In this document: in pieces, positions 25,725-35,695 of the stretch
Layout of the letters: the number at the start of each line of letters is the position of its first letter
Position numbering within the stretch: position 1 is the first letter of the stretch
Assembly: GCF_014854695.1 (NCBI RefSeq)
Contig: NZ_CP027557.1
Span: 3,162,001-3,226,000 of the forward strand
Reading direction: 5' to 3'
DNA: 64,000 nucleotides
From: Rhodococcus rhodochrous
GTDB taxonomy: Bacteria > Actinomycetota > Actinomycetes > Mycobacteriales > Mycobacteriaceae
The notes under the pieces: model-generated
The model's database searches: none
The model's input: only the letters and a program-made list of their open reading frames with translations
Told to the model about the DNA's origin: nothing
Position numbers and translations under genes: made by a program

Positions 25725-26600
25725 ATGCAGAAGCTGACGCCGTTCTACGAGCAGGTGCAAACCCACTACGACCTGTCCGACGACTTCTTCGAACTGTTCC
25801 TCGACCCCACGCGCACGTACAGTTGCGCCTACTTCGAGCGCGACGACATGAGCCTCGAGGAAGCCCAGATCGCGAAAGTCGATCTTTCTCTCCGCAAGTG
25901 CGATCTCCGACCCGGGATGACACTGCTGGACATCGGCTGCGGTTGGGGCTCGACGATGATGCGGGCGGCGGAGCGATACGACGTGCACGTCATCGGTCTG
26001 ACGTTGAGCCGCAACCAGTACGAACACGTGTCCGGTCTGCTCTCGGCGATGTCGTCCGGCGGCCGTACCGCGGAAGTGCGTCTACAAGGCTGGGAGGAAT
26101 TCGACGAGCCGGTGGACCGCATCGTCAGCATCGGTGCGTTCGAGCATTTCCGCCGACAGCGGTACGACAGCTTCTTCGACCGCGCCTCCCGCATCCTGCC
26201 CGACGACGGCAGGATGTTGCTGCACACCATCGTCGGTCATTCCCGCGCCCAGCTCGAGGCGATGAAGGTGCCGGTCACCCGCGAGGACGCACTGTTCCTG
26301 CGTTTCATCATGAGGGAAATCTTCCCCGGAGGGCAGCTCCCCGACCGGGACCTGGTCATCACCGGCGCACAACGCAACAGTTTCTGGGTGCAGAACATCG
26401 AGTCCCTGCAACCCCATTACGCCCGCACGCTCGACCTGTGGGCGCGAGCCCTCGAGGCGCGTCGCGACGACGCGGTGCGGATGGCCTCGGAGGAGGTCTA
26501 CCAGCGATACATCAGATACCTCACCGGGTGCGCAGCGAATTTCCGGCGTCGCCTCATCGACGTCCAGCAGTTCACCCTCGTGAAGCAGCCGCACCGCTGA
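25725..26600 (+). CDS. Cyclopropane-fatty-acid / mycolic acid methyltransferase family (CmaA-like)
   Basis: 291 residues, the length of mycolate-type enzymes rather than the about 390-residue phospholipid CFA synthases. N-terminal VQTHYDLSDDFFELFLDPTRTYSCAYF is the family lead-in. SAM-binding motif I is LLDIGCGWGS; VDRIVSIGAFEHF and GGQLP follow. Likely adds a methyl or methylene group to a double bond in a mycolic or membrane fatty acid. The in-frame ATG at 25668 would add 19 Arg-rich residues without homology; ATG 25725 with GGAGA upstream is preferred. Confidence 0.88.
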   Translation: MQKLTPFYEQVQTHYDLSDDFFELFLDPTRTYSCAYFERDDMSLEEAQIAKVDLSLRKCDLRPGMTLLDIGCGWGSTMMRAAERYDVHVIGLTLSRNQYEHVSGLLSAMSSGGRTAEVRLQGWEEFDEPVDRIVSIGAFEHFRRQRYDSFFDRASRILPDDGRMLLHTIVGHSRAQLEAMKVPVTREDALFLRFIMREIFPGGQLPDRDLVITGAQRNSFWVQNIESLQPHYARTLDLWARALEARRDDAVRMASEEVYQRYIRYLTGCAANFRRRLIDVQQFTLVKQPHR

Positions 26601-26605
26601 GGCTC

Positions 26606-26686
26606 GGTCCCGAGCGGGACCGGAGGCAGAACGAATCCGGTGAGCCTGCACGCCGATCCGCTGCCCGGGTGGACAACGGATCGGCG
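26606..26686. terminator. Two hairpins between convergent genes
   Basis: GGTCCCG-AG-CGGGACC at 26606-26621 lies just after the methyltransferase stop. A perfect 10-bp stem CGCCGATCCG/CGGATCGGCG with a 16-base loop lies at 26651-26686, 10 bp from the stop of the convergent small gene. Confidence 0.7.
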
Positions 26687-26695
26687 AGAGGCAGA

Positions 26696-26842
26696 TCAGT
26701 GCGAGCCGCGGCGCTTCTGCTGCAGCTTGGTGAGCATCTCCTTGGCCTTGCGCTGATTCTCCGGCTTGGCCGCTTCGCGTCGGACGACCTGGATCGCCTT
26801 GACCACGGCGGCGCTCTTCATAGCCTTGCCGAACATTCCCAT
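26696..26842 (-). CDS. Small basic protein, 48 aa
   Basis: 48 residues: MGMFGKAMKSAAVVKAIQVV then a Lys/Arg/Gln-rich amphipathic helix (RREAAKPENQRKAKEML ... LQQKRRG). No cysteine, no signal peptide. Family not recognised. ATG 26842 has AGGAG at good spacing, which argues for real translation, and the gene has its own terminator. A 70-residue reading from 26908 would begin in sequence without protein-like composition. Confidence 0.7.
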   Translation of the reverse strand: MGMFGKAMKSAAVVKAIQVVRREAAKPENQRKAKEMLTKLQQKRRGSH

Positions 26843-26921
26843 CGAGCACTCCTCCGCAGTGGCGTCACAACCTGTACCTCCACGATACGGATCCGCGGAA
26901 GGAACCACCCGTGCGCGTGAT

Positions 26922-27443
26922 TCAGTTCGTCGCGTCGGCGATGCGACTGTTCGGCAGCTTCCAGCCCGGCCGCGGGAAGTGGCAGGTGTACCCGTTCGGG
27001 TAGTGCTGGAGATAGTCCTGGTGCTCGGGTTCGGCCTCCCAGAAGGTGCTCGCGGGAGTCACCTCGGTGACCACCGTGCCGGGCCACAGGCCCGATGCCT
27101 CGACGTCTGCGATCGTGTCCACCGCGACCTGCTTCTGCTCGTCGTCGAGGTAGAAGATCGCAGAGCGGTAGGACGCCCCGACGTCGTTGCCCTGCCGGTT
27201 CAGGGTGGTCGGGTCGTGGATCTGGAAGAAGAACTCGAGCAGTGCCCGGTAGCCGGTGCGTGCGGGGTCGTAGACGATCTCGACGGACTCCGCGTGCCCC
27301 GGATGGTTGCGATAGGTGGGGTGATCGTTCTGCCCACCGGTGTAGCCGACCCGTGTCGACACCACCCCGGGCTGCCTCCGGATCAGCTCCTCCATACCCC
27401 AGAAGCATCCGCCTGCCAGAATCGCCTTGCGTGTATCGGTCAT
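26922..27443 (-). CDS. msrA: Peptide-methionine (S)-S-oxide reductase MsrA
   Basis: 173-residue cytoplasmic repair enzyme reducing methionine-S-sulfoxide, fed by thioredoxin. The catalytic GGCFWG motif is at residues 11-16, and [16 protein letters not shown] and [16 protein letters not shown] all match the family. ATG 27443 is within 4 bp of an AGGAGG-like sequence. Stands alone between a 48-aa ORF and the nuo operon end. Confidence 0.95.
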   Translation of the reverse strand: MTDTRKAILAGGCFWGMEELIRRQPGVVSTRVGYTGGQNDHPTYRNHPGHAESVEIVYDPARTGYRALLEFFFQIHDPTTLNRQGNDVGASYRSAIFYLDDEQKQVAVDTIADVEASGLWPGTVVTEVTPASTFWEAEPEHQDYLQHYPNGYTCHFPRPGWKLPNSRIADATN

Positions 27444-27507
27444 TACGCCTCCTCGGGAGGTGGAACCGATACGAGGGCCGCGGCATTCCCACCGCGCACG
27501 TTCGTGG

Positions 27508-29112
27508 TCAGAGCACGAACACCGCCGCCCGCTCGGCGAGGTCGAGGACGGGTTGCGGCAGGATGCCGAGCAGCACCGTCGCCACCGCCGCGAACGCGAT
27601 CGCCGCGCTCGTCGCCACGGTCGAGGTCGCGAGCCGCGGGGCGTCGTCGGTCGGGTCGGTGAAGAACATCAGCACGATCACCCGCACGTAGAAGTACGCG
27701 GCGATCGCGCTGATCAGCACGCCGACGATCACGAGCGGAGCCGCACCGCCCTCGATCGCCGCGCCGAAGACCGCGAACTTCGCGATGAACCCGCTGGTGA
27801 GCGGAATGCCCGCCAGCGACAGCAGGAACAGCGCGAACGCCCCGCCGAGCAACGGGGAGCGTCGCCCGACACCGGCCCAGCGCGACAGCTCCCATGCCTC
27901 GCCGTCCGGGTCGCGCACCAGAGTCACCACGGCGAACACACCGACCGTCCCGATCCCGTAGACGAGCAGATAGAACAGCGTCGACGAGATCCCGGACGCG
28001 GTGCCGGCCACGACGCCGGTGAGCACGAATCCGGTGTGGCTGATCGCCGAGTACGCGAGCATGCGCTTGATGTCGTTCTGCGTCACCGCGAGGACCGCGC
28101 CGACGACCATCGTCGCGATCGCGACGGCCCACAGGATCGGCCGCCACTGGTCGGCGGAACCGGGGACCGCGACGTAGAGCACGCGCAGCAGTGCACCGAA
28201 GGCGGCGATCTTCGTGGCGGCGGCCATGAACGCCGTCACGGGGGTCGGTGCGCCCTGGTAGACGTCCGGCGTCCACGAATGGAAGGGCACCGCCCCGATC
28301 TTGAAGAGCAACCCGACGGCCAGCAGACCCACCCCGACGAGCGCGGTGGTCTCGCTGCCCGCACCGGTGTCGATCGCCAGGGCGATACCGCCGAAATGGA
28401 CGGTCCCGGCATAGCCGTAGAGCATCGCCACCCCGTACAGGAAGAACGCCGACGAGAACGCGCCCAGCAGGAAGTACTTCAGTGCCGCTTCCTGGGAAAG
28501 CAACCGGCGGCGCCGCGCCAGACCGCACAGCAGATACAGGGGCAGCGACAGCACTTCGAGCGCGACGAACATCGTCAGCAGGTCGTTCGAGGCCGGGAAG
28601 ACGAGCATCCCGCCCACCGCGAACAGCATGAGCGGGAAGACCTCGGTGCGCGCGCCACCCGCCGCGAGCGCCTGCCGTTCGGCCGCGGTGCCCGGAATCG
28701 CCGACGCCTGGGGCGCGAAAGCGTCGAGATGCGCACCGACCGCGGCGCGGGAAACCGATTGCGTGCGAACCTGTTCGATACTCCGTTCCGCGACGAGCGC
28801 AACCGACAGCACCGCCACGATCAGGACCGATCCCTGCAGGAACAGCGCCGGTCCGTCGATCACGACCGCCCCCGACAGGGTGGTCGCACGGGTTCCCGCG
28901 AGCATCACGACGGCAACGAACGCCGCCACGAGCGCGCCCGTCGTCAGGAGCACGTGGGCGAGATAGCGTGCCGAGGCCGGCGCGAAGGACTCGACCAGCA
29001 CACCGACGACGGCCGCGGCGAAGACGATGAGGATCGGTGCGATCAGTCCGTAGTCGATCGCCGGGGCGGGAATCGACGCGGCAAGAACGACGATGCCCTC
29101 GGAGGGGTTCAT
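27508..29112 (-). CDS. nuoN: NADH-quinone oxidoreductase subunit N
   Basis: 534 residues, about 14 transmembrane helices. Antiporter-like proton-translocating subunit in the membrane arm of complex I. Conserved Lys-containing helix [25 protein letters not shown] is present. Last gene of the nuo operon; its ATG overlaps the nuoM stop by 4 bp. Confidence 0.95.
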   Translation of the reverse strand: MNPSEGIVVLAASIPAPAIDYGLIAPILIVFAAAVVGVLVESFAPASARYLAHVLLTTGALVAAFVAVVMLAGTRATTLSGAVVIDGPALFLQGSVLIVAVLSVALVAERSIEQVRTQSVSRAAVGAHLDAFAPQASAIPGTAAERQALAAGGARTEVFPLMLFAVGGMLVFPASNDLLTMFVALEVLSLPLYLLCGLARRRRLLSQEAALKYFLLGAFSSAFFLYGVAMLYGYAGTVHFGGIALAIDTGAGSETTALVGVGLLAVGLLFKIGAVPFHSWTPDVYQGAPTPVTAFMAAATKIAAFGALLRVLYVAVPGSADQWRPILWAVAIATMVVGAVLAVTQNDIKRMLAYSAISHTGFVLTGVVAGTASGISSTLFYLLVYGIGTVGVFAVVTLVRDPDGEAWELSRWAGVGRRSPLLGGAFALFLLSLAGIPLTSGFIAKFAVFGAAIEGGAAPLVIVGVLISAIAAYFYVRVIVLMFFTDPTDDAPRLATSTVATSAAIAFAAVATVLLGILPQPVLDLAERAAVFVL

Positions 29113-30800
29113 TCGGCTTCACCTTCCTCGGAACCGTGGGCGGGAACACCACTCTCGGCGACGGGTCGCTCGGCGGGCACCACCGGTTCCGGCCGGGAGA
29201 TCTCGATCGAGACGAGCGTGTCGTCGACCGCGGGGGTGATGACGTCGAGCGCGGGTTTCGGGTAGATCCCCAGGATGAGCAGCAATGCGATCAGCGGCGC
29301 GACCACCGCGACCTCACGAGGCACGAGATCGGAGAGCCTGCGGGCGTGTTCGGCACCGTCGTTCCCGTCGTCACCGTCGTCCCCACCGGGCAGGCGCACG
29401 GGTCCGCCCATCATGCGCTGGTAGAGCCACAGCACGTAGAGCGCGGACAGCACGAGCGCGAGTGTCGCGATCACCGCGGCCACCTGGTAGCGCGGATAGG
29501 TGCCGACGAAGACGAGGAACTCGCTGACGAACGGCGCGAGCCCGGGCAGGGACAGGGTCGCCAGTCCGGCGACGAGGAAGGTCCCGGCGAGGACCGGAGC
29601 GACCTTCTGCACCCCGCCGTAGGCGGCGATGGTGCGGTCTCCGCGCCGCGAGACGAGGAAACCGGCGATGAGGAACAGTGCGGCCGTGGAGATCCCGTGG
29701 TTGACCATGTACAGCGTCGAGCCGGCCTGCCCCTGCGAGGTCAGGGCGAAGATGCCGAGGACGATGAACCCGAAGTGCGAGATCGAGGTGTAGGCGATCA
29801 GGCGCATCACGTCGGTCTGACCGATCGCGAGCACGGCGCCGTAGACGATGCCGATGACGGCGAGGGTCACCACGACCGGTGCGAAGGTCACCGAGGCGTC
29901 GGGGAAGAGCTGCAGGCAGTAGCGCAGCATGCCGAAGGTGCCGACCTTGTCGACCACGGCCATCATGAGCACCGCCGCGACCGGCGTGGTCCGCACCGCC
30001 GCGTCGGGTAGCCACCCGTGCAGCGGCCACAGCGGGGCCTTCACCGCGAAGGCGACGAGGAAACCGAAACACAGTGCACCGAGCACGGCGGGGGTCGCGT
30101 CGAGGTCCCCCGAGACGGCGGCGGCGGTGACGGTCCGGACGTCGAAGGTGCCCACACCCGCGGTCTCCCCCAGCCCGGATCGGGCAGTGACCACGTACAG
30201 CCCGATCAACGCGGCGAGCATCACCAGTCCGCCGAGCAGGTTGTACAGCAGGAACTTCACGGCGGCGCGTGCCCGGTCGGCGCGCGGTGTCCTCGGCGAA
30301 CCGAACCCGCCGATGAGGAAGTACATCGGGACGAGCATCGCCTCGAAGAAGACGTAGAACAGCAGGATGTCGAGGGCGGTGAACGACACGAGCACCATCG
30401 ACTCGACGAGCAGGATCAGCGCCACGTAGGTGTGCGCGGAACGCGGGCGGGCCGCGCCGGCCTCCTCGTCGGCGGCGCGGTGATCGTGCCACCCGGCGGC
30501 CAGGAGCAACGGCACGAGCGCGGCGGTCAACAGGACCAGCACCAGGGCGATGCCGTCGACGCCGAGCCGGTAGCCTGCGCCGAACGAGGGGATCCAGTCG
30601 TGCGATTCGACGAACTGGAAACGCTCTCCCCCGCGGTCGAATCCGACGGCGACGATCACCGCGACCACGAGAACGGCGATCGACACCGCGAGGGCGATCG
30701 ACCGGACGGCGGAACCGAAGCGTGCGGGCAGAGCCATGATCGCGGCGGCGCCGAGCAGCGGGAGCACCCACAGGATCGTCAACCAGGGAACGGTGGTCAT
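29109..30800 (-). CDS. nuoM: NADH-quinone oxidoreductase subunit M
   Basis: 563 residues, antiporter-like proton pump subunit. It has the conserved Glu helix (LLFYVFFEAMLVPMYFLIG) and the Lys helix (FAVKAPLWPLHGWLPDA). The C-terminal tail after about residue 525 is Pro/Glu-rich and longer than usual. ATG 30800; 13 bp after the nuoL stop. Confidence 0.95.
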   Translation of the reverse strand: MTTVPWLTILWVLPLLGAAAIMALPARFGSAVRSIALAVSIAVLVVAVIVAVGFDRGGERFQFVESHDWIPSFGAGYRLGVDGIALVLVLLTAALVPLLLAAGWHDHRAADEEAGAARPRSAHTYVALILLVESMVLVSFTALDILLFYVFFEAMLVPMYFLIGGFGSPRTPRADRARAAVKFLLYNLLGGLVMLAALIGLYVVTARSGLGETAGVGTFDVRTVTAAAVSGDLDATPAVLGALCFGFLVAFAVKAPLWPLHGWLPDAAVRTTPVAAVLMMAVVDKVGTFGMLRYCLQLFPDASVTFAPVVVTLAVIGIVYGAVLAIGQTDVMRLIAYTSISHFGFIVLGIFALTSQGQAGSTLYMVNHGISTAALFLIAGFLVSRRGDRTIAAYGGVQKVAPVLAGTFLVAGLATLSLPGLAPFVSEFLVFVGTYPRYQVAAVIATLALVLSALYVLWLYQRMMGGPVRLPGGDDGDDGNDGAEHARRLSDLVPREVAVVAPLIALLLILGIYPKPALDVITPAVDDTLVSIEISRPEPVVPAERPVAESGVPAHGSEEGEAE

Positions 30801-30813
30801 CAGTACACCCCCA

Positions 30814-32706
30814 TCACAGCGTCACCAGGACGAGCGCACCGACCACGACGGTCGCGCCGGCGAACATGTACAACGCGTACGAACGGACGAAGCCGGTCTG
30901 CAGCAGGCGCAGTCCGCGCGAGAGCGCACCGATCCCGGTGGCGGCACCGGTGACGGAGCCGTCGATGCCGGTGGATTCCACGGCGCCGAGGGCGCGCACC
31001 AGACCCTGACCGGGACGCATGAACACCGCTTCGTTCACGGCGTCGCCGTAGAGGTCGCGACGTGCGGCGACGGTGAGCACCGACACCGCCTCGGGGGCCG
31101 TCTCCGGGACCGGTGCGCGCACGTACTGCCGGTACGCGACGGCGACACCGGCGAGCACGACCGCCAGCGTGAGGGTGGTGACGAGCCAGACGGGCAGACC
31201 ACCTTCGTGATGGTCGTAGCCGACGACGGGTTCGAGCCAGTGCTGCAACGCGCCACCGAGCACCAGCAACCCGCCGGCACCGACCGAGCCCACGGCGAGA
31301 GCGATCATCGGCCAGGTCATCGAGGCCGGCGACTCGTGTGGGGTGGCGTCGGGCGCCCATCGCCGGTCGCCGAAGAAGGTCAGGATCATCACGCGGGTCA
31401 TGTAGAAGGCGGTCAGCCCCGCACCGAGCAGCGCGACGAGACCGAGCACGATGCCTTCGACACCGCCGGCGGCGAAGGCCACTTCGATGATCTTGTCCTT
31501 GGAGAAGAACCCGGCGAACGGCGGGATGCCGATGATCGCGAGGTAGCCCAGCCCGAAGGTGGCGAAGGTGATCGGCATGACCGCGCGCAGTCCGCCGTAG
31601 CGGCGCATGTCGGTCTCGTCGTTCATCGCGTGCATCACCGAGCCGGCGCCGAGGAACAGTCCGGCCTTGAAGAAGCCGTGGGTGAGCAGGTGCAGGATCG
31701 CGAAGGCGTACCCGGCGGGGCCGAGTCCGGCGGCGAGCACCATGTAGCCGATCTGGCTCATGGTCGACGCGGCGAGCGCCTTCTTGATGTCGTCCTTGGC
31801 GCAGCCGATGATCGCGCCGAAGAGCAGTGTCGCGGCGCCGACGATCACCACCGCGAGTCGTGCGGCCGGTGCGGCGTCGAAGATCGCGTTCGCGCGGACG
31901 ACGAGGTAGACACCGGCGGTGACCATCGTGGCGGCGTGGATGAGCGCGGAGACCGGGGTGGGGCCCTCCATGGCGTCGCCGAGCCACGACTGCAGTGGCA
32001 GCTGGGCGGATTTCGCGCACGCGGCCAGGAGCAGGCACAGGCCGATCGCGGTCACGGTGCCCTCACTCGCCGCGGGTACCGCGGTGAAGACCGTGTCGTA
32101 GTCGAGGCTGCCGAAGGTCGCGAACATGATCATGAGGGCGACGAGCAGCCCCATGTCGCCGACGCGGTTGACGACGAACGCCTTCTTCGCGGCGGTCGCG
32201 GCGGTGGGCTTGTACTGCCAGAATCCGATGAGCAGGTACGAAGCGAGACCGACGCCCTCCCATCCGAGGTACAGGACGAGGAAGTTGTCGGCGAGGACGA
32301 GCACCAGCATCGCCGCGAGGAACAGGTTCAGATAGGCGAAGAACTTCCGGCGCTCCGGATCGTGTGCCATGTAGCCGACCGAATAGAGGTGGATCAGCGA
32401 GCCCACGCCGGTGATGAGCAGTACGAAGCAGATCGACAGCGCGTCGAGCCGCAGTCCGAGATCGACCTGCAGTTCTCCGACCGGCACCCAGGTGAACACG
32501 GTCTGCTGCGCGAGTCTCTCGCTCGCGTCGAGTCCGCGCAGTCCGGCGAACATGACGACGCCGACGACGAACGAGGCGATCGCCGTGGCGCATCCGAGCA
32601 GATGTCCCCAGCGGTCGCTGCGACGCCCGAAGAGCAGCAGAACGAACGCGCCGGCCAGGGGCAGTGCCGGTATCGTCCACAGCGCCGAGTTCAGGAACGA
32701 AGTCAT
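30814..32706 (-). CDS. nuoL: NADH-quinone oxidoreductase subunit L
   Basis: 630 residues, the largest antiporter-like subunit. Conserved segments: [22 protein letters not shown] [46 protein letters not shown], and the long lateral helix at the C-terminus. Slightly Gly/Ala-rich compared with E. coli. Separated from nuoK by 58 bp, the largest gap in this part of the operon. Confidence 0.95.
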   Translation of the reverse strand: MTSFLNSALWTIPALPLAGAFVLLLFGRRSDRWGHLLGCATAIASFVVGVVMFAGLRGLDASERLAQQTVFTWVPVGELQVDLGLRLDALSICFVLLITGVGSLIHLYSVGYMAHDPERRKFFAYLNLFLAAMLVLVLADNFLVLYLGWEGVGLASYLLIGFWQYKPTAATAAKKAFVVNRVGDMGLLVALMIMFATFGSLDYDTVFTAVPAASEGTVTAIGLCLLLAACAKSAQLPLQSWLGDAMEGPTPVSALIHAATMVTAGVYLVVRANAIFDAAPAARLAVVIVGAATLLFGAIIGCAKDDIKKALAASTMSQIGYMVLAAGLGPAGYAFAILHLLTHGFFKAGLFLGAGSVMHAMNDETDMRRYGGLRAVMPITFATFGLGYLAIIGIPPFAGFFSKDKIIEVAFAAGGVEGIVLGLVALLGAGLTAFYMTRVMILTFFGDRRWAPDATPHESPASMTWPMIALAVGSVGAGGLLVLGGALQHWLEPVVGYDHHEGGLPVWLVTTLTLAVVLAGVAVAYRQYVRAPVPETAPEAVSVLTVAARRDLYGDAVNEAVFMRPGQGLVRALGAVESTGIDGSVTGAATGIGALSRGLRLLQTGFVRSYALYMFAGATVVVGALVLVTL

Positions 32707-32764
32707 GCCGCGTGTCCTCTCGGTTCGTCGTGGGCTCTCACACTCACCGTCCTCGTAGGGGTCG

Positions 32765-33064
32765 TCAGTACTTGAGCAGGTCGGCGTTGTCGACGGAGGC
32801 GGATCGCCTCGTCCGGAAGATGGTCACGATGATCGCGAGGCCGACGACGACCTCGGCGGCCGCGACGACCATCGTGAAGAAGGCGAAGACCTGTCCGTGG
32901 AGGTTGCCGTGCATCCGCGCGAAGGTGACGAAGGCCAGGTTGGCGGCGTTGAGCATCAACTCGACGCACATGAACACGACGATGGCGTTGCGGCGCAGGA
33001 GGACTCCCACAGCGCCGATGGTGAACAGCAGTGCCGACAGGTAGAGATAGTTCTCGGGGTTCAT
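32765..33064 (-). CDS. nuoK: NADH-quinone oxidoreductase subunit K
   Basis: 99 residues, three transmembrane helices with the two conserved membrane Glu ([14 protein letters not shown] and [13 protein letters not shown]). ATG 33064 overlaps the nuoJ stop (ATGA). Confidence 0.96.
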   Translation of the reverse strand: MNPENYLYLSALLFTIGAVGVLLRRNAIVVFMCVELMLNAANLAFVTFARMHGNLHGQVFAFFTMVVAAAEVVVGLAIIVTIFRTRRSASVDNADLLKY

Positions 33065-33852
33065 CGCCGGTCCTTCCTCGCGTCGTCGTCGGGTTCGCGC
33101 AGGCCGAGTTCGGTGTGGTCCCAGTCGCGTCCGATGCGGCCGAGCAGCTCACCGACCGACAGTTCGGAGAACGATCCGTCCGGGAGCAGGGCCGGGACGT
33201 CGGCGGCGTTGTGGCGGGCATAGACGCCCGCGGCCGGCAGCGGTGTGACCCGCTCTCCTTCGCGGAATCTGCGTGCGGCGAGTTCGCGTTGGGTCTGCCT
33301 CGGCTGCAGTCGTTCCCGGTGGGCGAGCACCATCGCACCGACGGTGGCGGTGATGAGCAGCGCTCCGGTGAGTTCGAACGCCCAGACGTAGTCGATGAAC
33401 AGCAGCACCGCCAGGCCCTCGACGTTGCCGCCGGCGTTGGCGGCGTCGAGTCCCGCGAAGCCGGAGACCGCGGTGTTCCCGATGCCACCGATGAGCATCA
33501 CCGCGAAGCCGATCGCCACGACGATCGCGAGAACGCGCTGTCCCTTGATGGTTTCGACGAGGGAGTCGGCGGAATCGATACCGACGAGCATGAGCACGAA
33601 CAGGAACAGCATCATCACGGCGCCGGTGTAGACGACGACCTGCACCACACCGAGGAACAATGCGTCCTGCGCGATGTAGAAGACGGCGAGCACGATCATC
33701 GTCATCGCGAGGAACAGCGCCGAGTACACGGCCTTCGGGGCGATGACGACACCGAGCGCCCCGAGTACCGCGACGGCACCGAGGATCCAGAACTGCACGG
33801 CCTCCCCGGTGGAGGTCGTGGTGAGTTCGGCGGCGAGCAGCGCGGTGGTCAC
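33061..33852 (-). CDS. nuoJ: NADH-quinone oxidoreductase subunit J
   Basis: 263 residues. Five-helix core with the pi-bulge region [21 protein letters not shown], followed by an extended hydrophilic C-terminus (about 90 residues after [10 protein letters not shown]) that is common in actinobacteria. GTG 33852 overlaps the nuoI stop (GTGA). Confidence 0.93.
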   Translation of the reverse strand: MTTALLAAELTTTSTGEAVQFWILGAVAVLGALGVVIAPKAVYSALFLAMTMIVLAVFYIAQDALFLGVVQVVVYTGAVMMLFLFVLMLVGIDSADSLVETIKGQRVLAIVVAIGFAVMLIGGIGNTAVSGFAGLDAANAGGNVEGLAVLLFIDYVWAFELTGALLITATVGAMVLAHRERLQPRQTQRELAARRFREGERVTPLPAAGVYARHNAADVPALLPDGSFSELSVGELLGRIGRDWDHTELGLREPDDDARKDRR

Positions 33853-34394
33853 CGGTGTTCCTCCCCGTCGGCGGCGGACGCGTATTCCGGGACGGGGATC
33901 GTGCCCCGGTAGTAGTCCTCGTCGGTGGCGCCGGGTGCCATGGGATGCGGGGGTGGCTGCATCCCGGGTTCGAGCGGCGCGAGCAGGCGGTCCTTCTCGT
34001 AGATCATGTCGGTGCGGTTGTCGGCAGCCATCTCGTACTCGTTCGTCATCGTCAGCGCGCGGGTCGGGCACGCCTCGATGCACAATCCGCAGCCGATGCA
34101 CCGCAGGTAGTTGATCTGGTAGACGCGCCCGTACCGTTCGCCGGGCGAGTACCGCTCCTCGTCGGTGTTGTCGGCGCCCTCGACGTGGATGGCGTCGGCG
34201 GGGCAGGCCCACGCGCACAGTTCGCAGCCGATGCACTTCTCGAGTCCGTCCGGATACCGGTTGAGCTGGTGGCGTCCGTGATAGCGGGGGGCGGTGGGTC
34301 TCTTCTGCTCCGGATACTGCTCAGTGTTGGGCTTCTTGAACATCGTCGTGAGCGTCACACCGAAACCGGCGAGCGGGCCGCGGAATTCGACCAT
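33849..34394 (-). CDS. nuoI: NADH-quinone oxidoreductase subunit I
   Basis: 181 residues carrying two 4Fe-4S clusters (N6a/N6b) in [12 protein letters not shown] and [12 protein letters not shown]. It hands electrons to NuoB. AGGAGG lies six bases before ATG 34394, and the ATG overlaps the nuoH stop. A C-terminal Pro-rich tail of about 40 residues is seen. Confidence 0.95.
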   Translation of the reverse strand: MVEFRGPLAGFGVTLTTMFKKPNTEQYPEQKRPTAPRYHGRHQLNRYPDGLEKCIGCELCAWACPADAIHVEGADNTDEERYSPGERYGRVYQINYLRCIGCGLCIEACPTRALTMTNEYEMAADNRTDMIYEKDRLLAPLEPGMQPPPHPMAPGATDEDYYRGTIPVPEYASAADGEEHR

Positions 34395-35695
34395 CACGAT
34401 CCTCCTGGGAGACGACCCGCCGGGGCGGGCGGACTCGATCGGGTGCTCGACCGAGCAGGTAGTGGCGGCACGGGGAAGCCCCCGGCCATGGCGTCGAACT
34501 CCTCGTCGACGCCGGCGGGTGGTTCCGTCGCCTGTGCGATGCGCCGGGTCCGCCGCCCCTGCAGGGTGAGGTAGGCGAACAGCAGAGCGGTGGACAGCAC
34601 CCCGGCGACGATGAGGCTCGCGGTGCCGGGCAGGACGTCGTCGGTGTCGAGGATGCGCAGCGCGGCCACGATCATCACCCACACCACCGAAACGGGGATG
34701 AGCAGTTTCCAGCCCAGGGCCATGAACTGGTCGTAGCGCAGTCGCGGCAGGGTGCTGCGCAGCCACACGAAGACGAACAGCACGACCCACACCTTGATCA
34801 CGAACCACAGCAGCGGCCACCAGCCCGAGTTCGCGCCGCTCCACAGCGTCAGCGGCCACGGCGCGTGCCAGCCACCGAGGAACAGGGTGGTCGCGAGCGC
34901 GGAGACGGTGACCATGTTGACGTACTCCGCGAGCATGAACATCGCGAACCGCAGCGACGAGTACTCCGTGTGGAAACCGCCCACGAGTTCGCCCTCGGCC
35001 TCGGGCAGGTCGAAGGGAGCGCGGTTGGTCTCCCCCACCATCGACACCGAGTACACCAGGAAGGACGGCAGCAGCAGCACGACGAACCACAGGTCGTTCT
35101 GCGCGGCGACGATGCCCGAGGTCGACATCGTGCCCGCCTGCAGGAAGACCGCGGCGAACGCGAGTCCCATCGCGATCTCGTAGGAGATGACCTGCGCGGT
35201 CGAGCGGAGACCACCGAGCAGCGGATAGGTCGAACCCGAGGCCCAGCCGGCGAGCACGATCCCGTAGACGCCGACGGAGGTGATCGCCAGGACGTAGAGC
35301 ACCGCGACGGGAAGATCGGTCAGCTGCAACGGCGTCCGGTTCCCGAGGATCGACACCTCCGGCCCGAAGGGAATGACCGCGAACGCCATGAACGCCGGGG
35401 CCGTCGCGATGATCGGGGCGAGCATGTAGATCGGCTTGTCGACCCCGGTCGGGATGATGCCTTCCTTGAGCGCGAGTTTCAGACCGTCGACGACGGTCTG
35501 GAACAGTCCCTTCGGTCCCACCCGGTCGGGTCCGACCCGCATCTGCATCCAGGCCATGATCTTGCGTTCGGCGAGGATCATCACGAGGGTCGTCAGGACG
35601 AGGAACGCGAAGATCGCCACGGCCTTGACGACGACGAGCCACCAGGGGTCGATGCCGAACATCGACAGGTCCACGGGCTGGGCGGTGACGCTCAT
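34394..35695 (-). CDS. nuoH: NADH-quinone oxidoreductase subunit H
   Basis: 433 residues, eight or more helices. Lines the quinone chamber: [23 protein letters not shown] near the N-terminus and [26 protein letters not shown] are hallmark segments. The hydrophilic C-terminal tail after about residue 395 is extra. ATG 35695 overlaps the nuoG stop by 4 bp. Confidence 0.95.
   Translation of the reverse strand: MSVTAQPVDLSMFGIDPWWLVVVKAVAIFAFLVLTTLVMILAERKIMAWMQMRVGPDRVGPKGLFQTVVDGLKLALKEGIIPTGVDKPIYMLAPIIATAPAFMAFAVIPFGPEVSILGNRTPLQLTDLPVAVLYVLAITSVGVYGIVLAGWASGSTYPLLGGLRSTAQVISYEIAMGLAFAAVFLQAGTMSTSGIVAAQNDLWFVVLLLPSFLVYSVSMVGETNRAPFDLPEAEGELVGGFHTEYSSLRFAMFMLAEYVNMVTVSALATTLFLGGWHAPWPLTLWSGANSGWWPLLWFVIKVWVVLFVFVWLRSTLPRLRYDQFMALGWKLLIPVSVVWVMIVAALRILDTDDVLPGTASLIVAGVLSTALLFAYLTLQGRRTRRIAQATEPPAGVDEEFDAMAGGFPVPPLPARSSTRSSPPAPAGRLPGGS

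Noticed and set aside
27427..29265. 612-codon plus-strand open frame
   Set aside because: Antisense to nuoN, which is certain. Translation is Arg/His/Gln-rich without hydrophobic core.
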